Assembly (NCBI GenBank): GCA_902728285.1 | Contig: CACVBU010000046.1 | Span: 806,001 to 870,000, forward strand | Source of the DNA: Clytia hemisphaerica | Taxonomy: Eukaryota; Cnidaria; Hydrozoa; Leptothecata; Clytiidae | Length of the DNA: 64,000 bases | Reading direction: 5' to 3' | Shown: one piece after another, positions 34,113 to 45,335 of the stretch | Numbering within the stretch: the first letter of the stretch is position 1 | How the letters are laid out: each line of letters begins with the position of its first letter | Program-made: the position numbers and the translations under genes | Notes under the pieces: model-generated | Databases searched by the model: none | What the model was told of the DNA's origin: nothing | What the model saw: only the letters and a program-made list of their open reading frames with translations

Positions 34113-34196
34113 TTTAGCTGAAGATGAAAAAAGATAGTTTAATATGAATATGGTTACCATTTCTAAAATTCAATATTATCTTTAAAAACCAACCAT

Positions 34197-37179
34197 CTAC
34201 ATAGTTCGGGGATGACACCTTCCAAAAAAGTGACTAAGGGGGAGGGGGTCAGAAATTTTCATTAAAAAGGGGGGATAGCAAGGAGGGGGTCGTTTAAGAA
34301 GGGGGGATTACATAAATTGTAAATTATTTCCCAGCACTGTTATGAAATTTGGTCTGCATGAAAGGAAGTTCTTTATTTTCACTAAAAAGTAGTATTATAT
34401 TTGCCAGACTTAATTTTCCTTTACTGTTTCCCTTCCCTTTTTACCATAGAAAATTTAGCCCAAAACCCTTGGGGAATAGGTATTTTCAAAGGTTGAGGGG
34501 AATGCCAAGAAGGGAGGCGGGTCGGCCCTATCCCCACTATGATCTAACATCCAACCAGCATGATCTCAAAAGCAAGAGTAGATCCACACAAAACAAGTTA
34601 CTCAGGAAAAATTGGCAATTTTTGCAAAATGAGGTGCAAGCATTGGGCTGGGGGTTTGGTGTTAAAATCTCTGATATCATGACATTTTCGTAAAAGAGAG
34701 GTGTACCCAAAATAGAAGCCCTAAAAGTTTGTGTATAATTAGGCTTGAAACTAATTTTGTCACAACACGCTAATTATGCAGATTTTTTATAGCGACAATA
34801 AAAGAAACCTATTAACTCGAAATAAACTCCCTCAAGGCAGGGCAAGAGACCTGGTATATGGTGTAAAACAATGTTTTTCCATCTATTTGTTATATGCATA
34901 ATATGCCCAGAGGAATGTTTAGTGCATATAACGAACCCTGTAACATAAAGCTCTATTTCATACTTTGACCACATGGTAATTATGTATCTTTAAATATCAT
35001 TTGCATCATGTAATATTCATTATTTTTTAGACCCATTACTCCTGGCTTAATTAAGATGACTTTCCTTCACAAAATTTTGTTTATTTAATTCTGATCTGTA
35101 AATCATATGGGTACCCCAATATAAGTAGCCCAATTGGGGTATCCTACCTTTTAGGAACACTCATGACATAATAGTGCAGTGGCGTAGCCAGGATTTTCAA
35201 GGGGTGTCGCAAATTTCAATTTTCAAATGGGCGGTTAGAGGGCGGTTGTTAATTTCATTAAGGCGGTGTTAAAATATAACGCCCAAATACTTCCAAGCAA
35301 CCGGGGGACGTTATGGGCTGCAGATCCCAATACCTGTGAACCCCAAACACAGGCCACGTTGCACGTGGTTAACCGGCAACTCACCATTAGACGAGTTTAC
35401 CATTTGTTGAATGGGTGGCAGAGCCACACATTTTATCGAAAATATTCAAAGAGTGAGTGTCTCGTTCGTAATAATAGCTTGTGGTTTCTAAAAGAATGAT
35501 ATTGCCCTTTGGGAAATTCCTTTTGTCCTAGGGAAATTCCCGGACGAAACTAAAATGGTACCGCTATACATTACTCTTTCTCATATGTACTATTAGCCTA
35601 GAAATCTAAGCTAGTTTGATTCAGTCACTTGGATAAATCTGATGGTTAAGTTGTGACTGAATAATAACTAGCTTAGAGGGACAGTAAACTCGGCAGCTTA
35701 TCAACTGACAAAAATATGAAATCACACCACACACAGAACATAATATCAAAATATTATTTAGAACTTTTTTATTTTGTCTTTTTTTCTATCTTCTGATTGG
35801 CTCTTATTGTAAGATTAGATAAACAAACTCTCCGTCTTACAGTTTATGCACTCCTTTTGTAAAATATAAAATGAAATTCTATTGTAAAGTGTGCCGATGG
35901 AGAGTGAAAGAAAAAATTTGTTCATTTTTTTCAAAAAGTTATGTTCGTGTTATATGGAAAAGTCAACAAGAGACAAATTCGTTTCTTGAGTGATAATTTT
36001 GTGATTTGACATAAAAGTATTTTGTATGATTTTTACAAAGCTCATCATAAAAATAACCTTCAACAAAATAAATAAAAATTACTTTAGACTAGCAGGCTAA
36101 AATACCGTATACAAAACAATGTAATCAATCCCCCCTAAAAAAACATTTTCTTGAATCTTGATCTCGTATAGCTGTCACTGAAAATAAGCACCGACAATTT
36201 TATGTTCTTCGAAAACGAAAGATGTCATTGTCTGTAAAATCGAGCATAAAGTCTCAAATTCATAAAACAACAAGAAACCACAACCAGTCAAAAACCAAGA
36301 ACTGTCTATCATCTATCCATTACAGTATAATACAATATCATGTCATGCAATCCAATCAGAATACAGAACTACAGCATAGGATCTGTACAAGTACTCTCTC
36401 TTATATATTGCCACATACGATAGTCAATGTTCAACCACAAATCTTTACTTTATTATTTGCCATTCTGGAAACAAGCAACTTTTGCTGTCTTTACGACGAA
36501 TAGCATTCTTTTTTCTTCATCAGTTCAATTCTTCCCAAAAACAAGAGAAGCACTATCAGGTCGGGATCAGGTCTTGAAAACTTTTTCTGATACAGTCGAT
36601 AAAGTATTCCAAATATATCTCTCGGCTCTCTCATGGTAATAGTCTCACATAATAATATAATCGAAGAAAGATCTTGCATTCAATGAGCCTCTTCTACTCG
36701 TTTTCTGATGAAATAATTATAATTTACGGTCACCGACGAGACCTCTTTTGTTCTTCTAACAATTTAACAAAGAGGATAACAATAAATATTAAAGTCGGTA
36801 GCCGTGTCATTGTTTTTGTGCAGACGATGAAGGCCAAAGTGAAGAAAAATTTCTTATTTTACGGTCCCGGAGCTGTCTTCATTTCTACCGAGCTCTACTA
36901 AGCTAAGGAATCGCAATACTGAATTTTGATTCGCTGCCGTAAATTTATTAAAATCTAAATATCTCCGCCAATTTAAAACATCGCCGCCAATTGAAAACCG
37001 CCCATTGAAGGCGACGTGGTTTTCTAAAAAAGCCGCACGCCGCGCGTATCCGTACGAGCGCTAGTCGCCGCGCGTCGTCCTCTTACCAGCACTTTTTATT
37101 TCTTGTCTTTCAAAAACTTTTGTTTGTCAAAAAAGGGTGTCGCTGAGTCTTCAGGAGCGACACCCTAGTGACGCCACTG
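34197..37179. repeat. 3.0-kb direct repeat, copy 2
   Basis: Same boundaries as copy 1 (AACCAACCATCTACATAGTT to GTGACGCCACTG), same orientation, 10.4 kb away. It lacks about 209 bp present in copy 1 at the position of 34685. It separates the divergent genes ending at 34112 (-) and starting at 37189 (+). Confidence 0.9.
35177..37179. mobile_element. hAT-like non-autonomous element, copy 2
   Basis: It is nearly identical to 24991-27017. ATAGTG precedes the left end, but the right flank is CAAAGAGTC, so no target duplication is kept on this side, unlike copy 1. Confidence 0.6.
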
Positions 37180-37188
37180 CAAAGAGTC

Positions 37189-40100
37189 ATGGGGGATCTT
37201 CTGCCTAGAAAGTGTGAAAAAGTTGTTACTGATTTTTTTGAAGTTGAGCGAAAGGGTACACGCGTTGGTTGTTACTTTTTGTGGCAGCATGACATTGTAA
37301 ATAGCTTCAGGGATAATAAGTCAATAAGAACAAAACAAGCAGTCACAATTTTTAAAGAGAAAAAGCCTTGGAAGAAATGTCTTGACGAAGAAGGACATAG
37401 GAACTGCGTTGAGTTTAAATTTTGGGAGCAACTGCATTCTAGAGAAGTTAGACGTTATCGTGAAATGGATTCTTCAAGGTCAGTGTTTGTCCCTGGAGAA
37501 GCAAAAGTTATGATAGGTGGTAAATTAGTCACATTGAATGGAGGTATCAAAAGTCTGGATCCAGTATGCACTGGTGTGGCTGTCAGTACTGGTAACCATC
37601 CTTACACGTGTGAAAATTGCTTAAATGGCCTGTTAAGAAAACGTAAAAAGAGTAAGCTTAACACCATTGAATCTAGAGTTGGAAAACCAGGCTTTAGAAC
37701 AGGCTATGCGACAAAAACAGAAGAGGCCCAAAGAGTGAAGGAAATGGAAAATGTCAATAAAGTACTTAGAAAAGAAATCAAGTTCAACAGGGTGCAAAAC
37801 GAAATGAAAACATGGGAGCGCATGATTCTTAAATCATGCTTGGATGGGGATGTCAAAAAACTGATTGTTGATTTAGCTTCTCTGATGCAGCAGGAGAATA
37901 AAAGGGACAGTATTCAAATTGAAATATTGCAGAACATTGTGGGAAAACTTAAATCAGGAGTTAATCACAAATATACTACTCTGATTAAAGATATTGCCGT
38001 CCTGTACAAGAATAAACTAGGAGTGACTAGCTACAGTGACCTTAAGGAGTTATTTTGTTTACCCAGCAAAACTTGTGTGGTACAACATTCCAAAGAAAAC
38101 AAATTGCATGTTGGCTTGAACGAGGAGGTTTTTGATAAAGCTATAGAGCTTTATGGTGGTGGCCCAGTTGTAGAAGCGTCTGATGAGGCAAGGACACTGC
38201 GTTTTTTATCTCCTGTAGTTGGAAAGAACAATGAAATTGAGCTGATTGGAAAATGTTGGGATGTTGATATTAGCAAATGGGAAGATTCGCGTATATTCTT
38301 GAAAAATGTTATAACAAAAGAAAATTCTGTGGATGAGTTCTCTGCGTTGAAGGGTTTTATAAAGGAAATGAGGTCTTCCAATACTTTTGCCAAAGACACA
38401 GCTATTCATAACTTTGTGGCTGCATCAGGTGCCTTATCAAAACCATTAGTGTTCATGTTTTGGCCAACTGCAAATTCAGGCTACTGTGCCCCTAACCTTC
38501 TTAAAATTTGGGATGTTGTCAGAAAACATTGTTTCCTTGATAACGATGGGATTTTGAGAGAGAATCCGGTTAATCTATTAGGCCACAGTACAGACAGCGC
38601 GGGCTTTCAGCTTGCGGCTGCTGTTGCACTAATGACACCGCAGTCTAAAATCATTGATGTTGGTGTAAAGTATTTAACACTTGGTGTAGGAGAGAGTAAG
38701 TTTGCAGCACCTTATTTCGGACCCCTTCCATTCATTGCTTATTTAGACTTCGATCATAATCTACGTTTGTTCCTCAAGTGTCTGAAATACACAACATTGG
38801 ACTTAAACATCTTTCCATCAAAGGCAGGCTCCTATGTTGTCACAATCAATCATTTGAAAGAGTTAAAGCAAATAGCTGACGATAGCGGTGTTTCTTGTGA
38901 CTTCAGCAACAATGATCTTTTGTTTGCTCGCTATTTAGACCAGAATAGTGATGCTGCTTTGAAGGTATTCACCTCATCGGTTGCTGATTTGCTCCAAGAA
39001 AATGTACCTGGATCTGCTGGTACTGTCTTATACATCAGAGGTGTTGTTGCACTTTTTGACCCGTTTTTAAACCCATGTTCAAACCCAATCTTGATGCAGG
39101 AAAATATTTCCAAAGGAATAACAATTTTTCGAATTTGGCGAAGGATTCTTGAATTAAAGAAAAAAAGGTTGAATGCCACAAGTGGTGCTGCAAAAAATCC
39201 ATCAAAAAGAGGAATGTTTCTTACATATGGGTGTTATAAGACAGCTGAAATCTTATTTACTGCTGCCACTTGCCACATGCTAGCAATTTTTGCTAATTTT
39301 AATCATCTTGGCCCCTCTGCTCTTTCTCCATTTAAATGTGGTACCAAAACCACAGAAAGGATTATCAGTGAACTTCAGGGGAAAACTAATAAACTCCAAT
39401 CTTTGGATGCTCAGCCCACTTTATCTGACATTTCAAGTAGATTATCTAAAGTTCAGGCAAATCAATTTTCAGAGGATAGTATTCTTGCTAGGGGTGGTAA
39501 AAAACATCAGTCTACTAACAGAAGACGATTGTCACATAAATGGAAAAATGTCGATTCAAATTCAAACTACAAATTTCCTGATTCATATGAACTGTTTAGA
39601 GATGCTCAACGGAAAGCCTTTCGATCAGGAGTAAGAAAGGGAATTGAATTGTTCAAAAATCAATGTCCTGAAGGTGCTAACTTTGTCAAGGAAAATGGAG
39701 ATTTTGGATTTTTACAATCTTTTGACAATGGCGTACCCTGTGAGAGTGAATTTGATGGGGCTTTAAATCACGGTTATGCGATAGACAAGCTAAAGAATTT
39801 AAATCCAAGTGAATTACTAACTTCCAAAGCAGAAAAGAAGGAGAAGAAAATAACTGACTATTTAAACCCTGAAGATGTGGATGAGCAAAAGAAAGCTGAC
39901 CAGGATGATAAGCTTGAAATGGAACCCAATGAACCTTCTGCAGATGAATCAATTATTGAGAGAGCCTCCGCAAAAAGTATTGAGCCATCATGCTCTGGTT
40001 GTGAGATTTTTGCAGATGAGAAATTGTCAGAAGAGGAAACAAAGAAAGTCTATGTTGAGAGCAAGAAGGCCCCAGCATTGAGTTGTAAAGCAGGTGAGAA

Positions 40101-40998
40101 ATCATCCAGTGAAGAAGCAAGGGTGGTCTCTGTTAGAAGCAAGGAGACTTCACAAAAGAATTGTGATCTTGAGAAAACTGAAGTTAAGGCTCAAGATGTA
40201 GAACTTGAACTTTCAGATGGAGAGCTCGAAGTCAAAGAAGAAGAGCGTTTGGATCAAAGGTGGTATTTAACGAGGTTAATTAGAGGGAAATTGAGCAGTG
40301 TTCATTTGAAACAGGCGTTGAAAATTCTTATTCCTAGGGAATATGTTTCCAGAGAGCGATCGCGTAGACACATTGCTTCAAAATTTTTACCAGACAGCAA
40401 AGAAATAGATGAGAATCATAATATCCTGCTTTTTCGTTTCGTTATTGCTAAAGTTGCTAACGACATCGTTGTCTGTAAGGTTGTTTCTTTGAACAACAAC
40501 GGAAAATCCATAATGAGTGCATCCAGTGATGATAAAAATGTCACCTGTCGTTTGATTCCATTAGAGGAAGTACCACAAAAGAAACATGAGTATCGTTTTT
40601 CTGAAAAAATAATTGTCAGTGATTGGTTGAAAATCTCCAACATCCTTAGTGAGATCAGTATGGATATAGGTGAAAACGCTAGCATGGTTGTCATGGAAAA
40701 GTCAAGAGAGTTAATCAGGATGGCGAGACAGACTTATACGATTGACGAAGATCGGAAAATTGCCCAAAAGTTGTCAAAGGGACTGCTTCCATCAGAATTT
40801 AAAGAGGTTGATGATGTATTTGATAAAAAGCTTGATCCAAACAGCCATCTTTACATCTATCTTGTGAAATTCAAAGGTGAAGAAGGGGAACGGGTTTGGT
40901 TGGACTCTTCATGTTTTGACAGGCCATTTCGTTACAACAAAAGAGATGGACTGAAAGTTTCTGATCCGTTGTTTGCTGTTGAAAGGCTTGAAGATTAA
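37189..40998 (+). CDS. Large transposase-like protein (unclassified, P/Kolobok-like core)
   Basis: The ORF is 1,269 aa from ATG 37189. The frame stays open upstream into the hAT-like TIR, so the 5' part may be lost. A CENC pair (Cys141, Cys144) is zinc-knuckle-like. The core has GHSTDSAG (Asp469) and YLDFDHNLRLFLKCLKY (Asp520, Asp522, His523). A D(2)H arrangement followed by basic residues recalls the second-Asp region of P, hAT and Kolobok transposases. Residues about 880-1020 are Lys/Glu/Ser-rich and disordered. The C-terminal 230 residues form another globular region with VKFKGEEGERVWLDSS. I recall similar multi-copy proteins in corals and Hydra but not a named superfamily. A peptidase-like reading frame follows directly. 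Confidence 0.7.
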   Translation: MGDLLPRKCEKVVTDFFEVERKGTRVGCYFLWQHDIVNSFRDNKSIRTKQAVTIFKEKKPWKKCLDEEGHRNCVEFKFWEQLHSREVRRYREMDSSRSVFVPGEAKVMIGGKLVTLNGGIKSLDPVCTGVAVSTGNHPYTCENCLNGLLRKRKKSKLNTIESRVGKPGFRTGYATKTEEAQRVKEMENVNKVLRKEIKFNRVQNEMKTWERMILKSCLDGDVKKLIVDLASLMQQENKRDSIQIEILQNIVGKLKSGVNHKYTTLIKDIAVLYKNKLGVTSYSDLKELFCLPSKTCVVQHSKENKLHVGLNEEVFDKAIELYGGGPVVEASDEARTLRFLSPVVGKNNEIELIGKCWDVDISKWEDSRIFLKNVITKENSVDEFSALKGFIKEMRSSNTFAKDTAIHNFVAASGALSKPLVFMFWPTANSGYCAPNLLKIWDVVRKHCFLDNDGILRENPVNLLGHSTDSAGFQLAAAVALMTPQSKIIDVGVKYLTLGVGESKFAAPYFGPLPFIAYLDFDHNLRLFLKCLKYTTLDLNIFPSKAGSYVVTINHLKELKQIADDSGVSCDFSNNDLLFARYLDQNSDAALKVFTSSVADLLQENVPGSAGTVLYIRGVVALFDPFLNPCSNPILMQENISKGITIFRIWRRILELKKKRLNATSGAAKNPSKRGMFLTYGCYKTAEILFTAATCHMLAIFANFNHLGPSALSPFKCGTKTTERIISELQGKTNKLQSLDAQPTLSDISSRLSKVQANQFSEDSILARGGKKHQSTNRRRLSHKWKNVDSNSNYKFPDSYELFRDAQRKAFRSGVRKGIELFKNQCPEGANFVKENGDFGFLQSFDNGVPCESEFDGALNHGYAIDKLKNLNPSELLTSKAEKKEKKITDYLNPEDVDEQKKADQDDKLEMEPNEPSADESIIERASAKSIEPSCSGCEIFADEKLSEEETKKVYVESKKAPALSCKAGEKSSSEEARVVSVRSKETSQKNCDLEKTEVKAQDVELELSDGELEVKEEERLDQRWYLTRLIRGKLSSVHLKQALKILIPREYVSRERSRRHIASKFLPDSKEIDENHNILLFRFVIAKVANDIVVCKVVSLNNNGKSIMSASSDDKNVTCRLIPLEEVPQKKHEYRFSEKIIVSDWLKISNILSEISMDIGENASMVVMEKSRELIRMARQTYTIDEDRKIAQKLSKGLLPSEFKEVDDVFDKKLDPNSHLYIYLVKFKGEEGERVWLDSSCFDRPFRYNKRDGLKVSDPLFAVERLED

Positions 40999-41004
40999 AA
41001 AAAA

Positions 41005-42017
41005 GTGAATGATATATCAAATTATTTTCAACGGAATTCAAAAAAGGCCAGTAAAACCAGCACTTCATCAAAAACCGAGTCTGTCCAAAAAACTGTAAAG
41101 TTAAATTCTCAACAAAAGCTTGCCGAGTTCAGAACAGCATTAGTTGTAGGAGCCAAACAGGTACAAAGTAAACGAAAATCCATCAACAAATCAGCAAAGA
41201 ACATTCCAAAAAAAACTAAAAAGATCGAATCTACAAAAAAAACCTTCATCAAAAGGCCTGTAGATACTTTTTCTGAATCAACGAAAAAAAGACTCAAAAT
41301 TTCACAATCCAGTGTTGATACATTGCAGCGATTTTCTCGTGATGCTAAGTCAACTAAGTTGCGTTCTTCTAGTGACAGAAAACAAGCTTCAGCATCAGCC
41401 GAAGAATTGATCACCCTATCAGATGAAGATAATGTTGATGAAAGCATTATTGTACCAGGTTGTGACAAGTTGCGAACTGATTATTTTGATTGGAATAGAG
41501 ATGATGATATTAGAATCTCCAGTGGTGATTTGATGTCTGGCAATATTATGAATAGGGCTAGAATCATGCTCAAAAAGCAGTTTCCTAGTTTAAGAGGGCT
41601 TCAAGAGACACTTTCCAAACTAGATTCACCAGCCATCAAATCAAAGTTCCATCCTTTCAGAGAAGATAGAATTCAGATTCACCACGATGAAGAGAATCAC
41701 TGGGTGCTTTTAAGGTCAAAAGGGCATGTTATGAAAAATATGTAAAGAATGGACATTTAGAAATTGAATATGAAAGTGTTTGTCGTCAAACAGGGGGTAA
41801 GGATTGAGGTCTTTTCGTTATAGCCTTTGCCACTGATATTGCTTTTGGTTTCAATCCAAGTAGCATTTTATACAATCAAGCTCGATTCCGACAACATTTG
41901 AAACAGTGCTTTGCATCAGAAACGATGTCTGTTTTTCCTCGTCTGTCACCAGATTCTACTGCCCCAAAAAGGACAATTCGTCACATTGTTCCACTTGAAG
42001 ATTCGGTTGTTGATTAG
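41005..42017 (+). pseudogene. Ulp1/C48-type cysteine peptidase, decayed
   Basis: The frame continues in phase after the TAA at 40996-40998. A basic Ser/Lys-rich region with a PIP-box-like ISNYF precedes the peptidase part: SSGDLMSGNIMNRARIML, KKQFPSLRGLQETL and catalytic His in EENHWVLL (41698). The frame then stops at 41743. In frame 2 the C-terminal half follows: CRQTGGKD, then TGA (41805-41807) where C48-like relatives have the nucleophile Cys in DCGLF, then GLFVIAFATDIAFGFNP to a stop at 42017. The segment expected to hold the catalytic Asp (YDSL-like) is missing. It is inactive by three independent lesions. There is no Met early in the frame, suggesting it was once fused to the upstream ORF. 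Confidence 0.7.
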
Positions 42018-42287
42018 CACTGATCTGCCAAAACTTTCGTATATCTTTACATCTGTATCTCGTCTTTTTTCGTCACAGAGTTCTAAAACTGTTTATAGGT
42101 TCGTTTAGACCTACTATACGCAAGATTGTGTACCAATATCCACGTTCTGTCAATGGTTTGAATTTTTCTTTGAATTAGTTTATGGTTAGATTTTAAAATA
42201 TTTTGATTGAATGGCAAGTGATTTCCTTGTTATGTTTTTTAGTCTTGAAATGTGTTTTGTTTCATTTAGCAGAGTCGATTGTACATG

Positions 42288-42664
42288 TTAATATACTTTT
42301 AATCGATGCTTTTGTAATTCAACCAATGTTATCATGACCTGGAATGTTTAACTACCGTCCACGAGTCCAACTGCAGTTTGCTGGATGGAGCAAGTTCCTG
42401 AATTGTGGTTTCCTGAGTACATTCTTTGTGTCATGAAATATTGGTTCTTTGTTACATTTAATAAGTATTGGTTCTGCATGTTAATGTAGTTTTAACCAAT
42501 GCTTTTGTAATTTAACCAGTGTCACCATGACTTTGAATGTATTGTTCCTGATGGTTTGACTACCAAGAATCCAACTGCAGTTTGCTGGATGAAGCAAGTT
42601 CCTGAATTGTGGTTTCCTCAGTACATTCTTTGTGTCATGAAATATTGGTTCTTTGTTACATTTT
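42288..42664. repeat. ~190-bp tandem duplication
   Basis: Two copies share CCAACTGCAGTTTGCTGGAT, GCAAGTTCCTGAATTGTGGT and TGTGTCATGAAATATTGGTT. It lies in the 3' flank of the peptidase pseudogene. Confidence 0.85.
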
Positions 42665-42669
42665 GGCAT

Positions 42670-43320
42670 CTGCTATGTATATTATGTGAATGTACTATTG
42701 ATCGATCCTTTTGAATTTATTTTTAACGTTGTTCCTGATGGTTTCTGAATCGACATTTTTTTATTCGTTTGTTTGTAATGTTTCTACTGCACAATTTTTC
42801 GGCTTCTCCTTGGTTAGCTTTGGTGAAAGGTTGTCATTCATGGACAGTTTTGTTTGATATCAGATTTGGTAGATTCTGGTTTGGTTTGGTTATTTTTGCA
42901 GATTTTGCTTTGTTTGATTGTGGTTGTTATTATATTAGCTTTTGAATTTTGCTAAATGAAAAAAGGCTCCACGGTTTTTCTCTCTCATAACTAGTTTTAT
43001 CTAAATTCTAACAAAATATGAAGGGTGACCGTTTCTTCGAGTCAGAGAGTTTTTTAATCCGAAGAGTCTGGATCATCACCGACACGATGATGATCCATAT
43101 TTAGCAAAAGGTACACAATCTTGAAAGTCGGGACCATCAGTAGGACGGAATGTTACCTTTGAAGCTTCTTATTACCTCGCCAAAATCTTTTTGGCTTCTT
43201 GTTCAAGCTTCAGTTATTAGTGCAAGCCATAGCTTTAGTTTCTTTTGCATCAAGCCAGAATTTAAAGTTTTTGGAAGCTGTTAGTATTTTGTTAAAATTT
43301 TCACTGAAGATGTTGTTGAT
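42670..43320. other. No gene seen
   Basis: T-rich spacer. A short hairpin-capable segment (GGATCATCACCGACACGATGATGATCC) lies at about 43070-43096. Confidence 0.4.
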
Positions 43321-44231
43321 TCAAGCATAGTCAATAGACAGAAAACCCTGGTCGGGAAAGCGCGGTGAGATCAAAAGGAAATCTGGTGCGGCTTTCCATC
43401 GAGTTAAACTCCCGTGTTTGAATAATCGAGACAACAACAAGAGTGCACAAAAATTTCGAACGAACTCCTCAATATGCCGCCTGTGCGCTTCATCTATTTC
43501 GTCAGCTTCGTCGTCGTCGCTGTCAAATTGTGACCTCAATAGTCGTTCATTCCCTTGCTGACATACCCAACAAAGGTCTCCCATGGGCTTGGTAATAATT
43601 ATGTTTGGTAGTTGGGATTTCCATAACTCGCTAAAAGAACTAAACCCCATAAATTCGAAGCCCTTCCCCTCACACAAGGCCTTGTATTGGTTGTGCACGC
43701 TCTCTTTCGTTTCAAACGAGGGTATCAGCAAAAGTTTAGCACCGTCATCGCGGTGGTTTGGTACGCGACCCGGAAGAGGTACAGCATTTGCGAGCGCAAA
43801 GTTTTCGATAAAATTAACGGCCATTTCTCTCGTCTCGAAACTAAAAGCATTGTGTGGACGTCGTTTGGTGTTGCCATGTACACGCGAAACTGGGCCATTC
43901 TTGTGAAAATGTTTAGACACTGATGTCAAAAGAGTTTTAGAAATGTCATAGCAAAACATGAAAAATTTCCGGAAAAAACGAGTTCCGTATAGTGAATATT
44001 GAATACTATCACCCGTTTTCGATTTTTGGGATAGAAGGAAACCCATTAACATCATATCTCTTCACTTTCATCCAATTCCAACATACTGTTCCTTAATTTA
44101 CGAATGTCTTCTTTAGAGAAGCTTTCAACACATTGCTTTCGATCAACACCCAATTTACAACTACAACCATCACGAAAAAAATTGTCTACTAATTCTTCCT
44201 CCTCAAAATCTAACATGCGTTTTTCGGCCAT
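43321..44231 (-). pseudogene. Transposon-type gene of a coral/fish repeat family, frameshifted and truncated
   Basis: ATG 44231 opens a 58-aa frame with an acidic helix and a CSCKLGVDRKQC knuckle. The frame must shift near 44055 to continue into RFFRKFFMFCYDIS, KNGPVSRVHGNTKRRPHNAF, LANAVPLPGRVPNHRDD, LLLIPSFETKESVHNQYKAL and ITKPMGDLCWVCQQGNE. It stops at 43321 just after FLSIDYA, where relatives as I recall them continue into their C-terminal domain. The region looks like the N-terminal DNA-binding half of a transposase/integrase-like family that I cannot name. The CWVC pair may bind zinc. Confidence 0.6.
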
Positions 44232-44282
44232 AGTTACACGCAGAGATTATAACAAATCAAATTTGAAATGGCGAACTCAGGC

Positions 44283-44290
44283 TATTTATA
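44283..44290 (-). promoter_or_regulatory. TATA box for the minus-strand gene
   Basis: TATAAATA on the minus strand, about 52 bp upstream of ATG 44231, predicts a very short leader. Confidence 0.45.
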
Positions 44291-44702
44291 GAGTGTGAAT
44301 TTTCCGACGTTAAAGAAAACATACAAGGCAGTCTACATTGAAAAATATATTTTCGGACGTAATAGTACGTAGTTAAAAAATTCTTACAATAATATATAAA
44401 TTTTTTCGAACGTAAAAATAGCCACTCTACTATAAAATTCGAACGTTCTGTTGCGGACTTGCACGTGACCATGAACTATGAAATGTAGAACATTCGATTA
44501 ATACATCAATATAATTCGAACGTGACGTCAAACGTAAGAGATGCCTTGGAGTTTTTACAAGATACTTCACTAATTGGTCATTTAAAGTGATAGAGATAAT
44601 GCGTACTTTAGAGAAAGATTCTTTTATTACATCTTAACGACCAACCAAATCTAATAAGAGCTTGTAAAAACTCCAGCTTATCCCAAACGTAAATCTGAAC
44701 CC

Positions 44703-44710
44703 TATAAAAG
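44703..44710 (+). promoter_or_regulatory. TATA box for the plus-strand gene
   Basis: TATAAAAG lies 119 bp upstream of ATG 44822. A start about 30 bp downstream would give a leader of about 90 nt. A TGACGTCA lies upstream at about 44523. Confidence 0.5.
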
Positions 44711-45014
44711 AGCGAAAGTGTAATCAATCGCTCTCCCGGTTTTTCACAAAACTTTACGGAACAGAAGCTTAGAAATAAGAAATCTAACCTTATTTATTAA
44801 TCTACATCTTATTCTTTCGTTATGTCAAGAAAGCCTTTAGCACAAAAATTTGCTTTGATGCATTTTGAATGCGATAATTCAATTAGTGTGGTGTTGACAA
44901 AAAGTGTGGATTGGCAGGAATTCGGCAAACTTGGCCATTGTAAAGATGGATCTAAAAGGCCGGTTGGACGTGTTTTAAAAATGGCAGGTAAGACCTCTAT
45001 CCTACATCCTATCT

Positions 45015-45335
45015 TGATCACGAGAAGTAATTTGAGCTCCCATCTCGGACCGTGCGTAAATGATCAAGTTATTCTTCTGTTCTACGCTGTTTTAACTTAG
45101 GATGAGAAGTAATTCGATGAGCAGTTCCTGGATCATTTCGAACCATGCGTAAAGAATTTGTTAGAATAGTGCAATAAAGAACAGAAGGATTGAATACGTT
45201 AAACTTAAACTACTAAAATTAAAGATCGCTACTAGTTTTCTTCACCAATCGTGCGAACCTAGCTTATAATGAGAAGTAATTCGATGAGCCGTTCCTGGAT
45301 CATTTCGAACCTTGCGTAAAGAATTTGTTAAGGGA
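45015..45335 (+). repeat. Three spaced copies of a ~65-bp word in an intron
   Basis: GAGAAGTAATTCGATGAG followed by GTTCCTGGATCATTTCGAAC and TGCGTAAAGAATTTGTTA occurs near 45105 and 45268, with a diverged copy near 45022. Confidence 0.7.

Noticed and set aside
23792-37179. LTR retrotransposon read from the direct repeats
   Set aside because: Repeats do not start TG or end CA, contain a hAT-like element, and no gag, RT or integrase lies between them; no matching outer target duplication.
41805-41807. Selenocysteine at the peptidase nucleophile as the preferred explanation
   Set aside because: A missing Asp segment and an upstream frameshift show general decay; no SECIS was recognised by eye.
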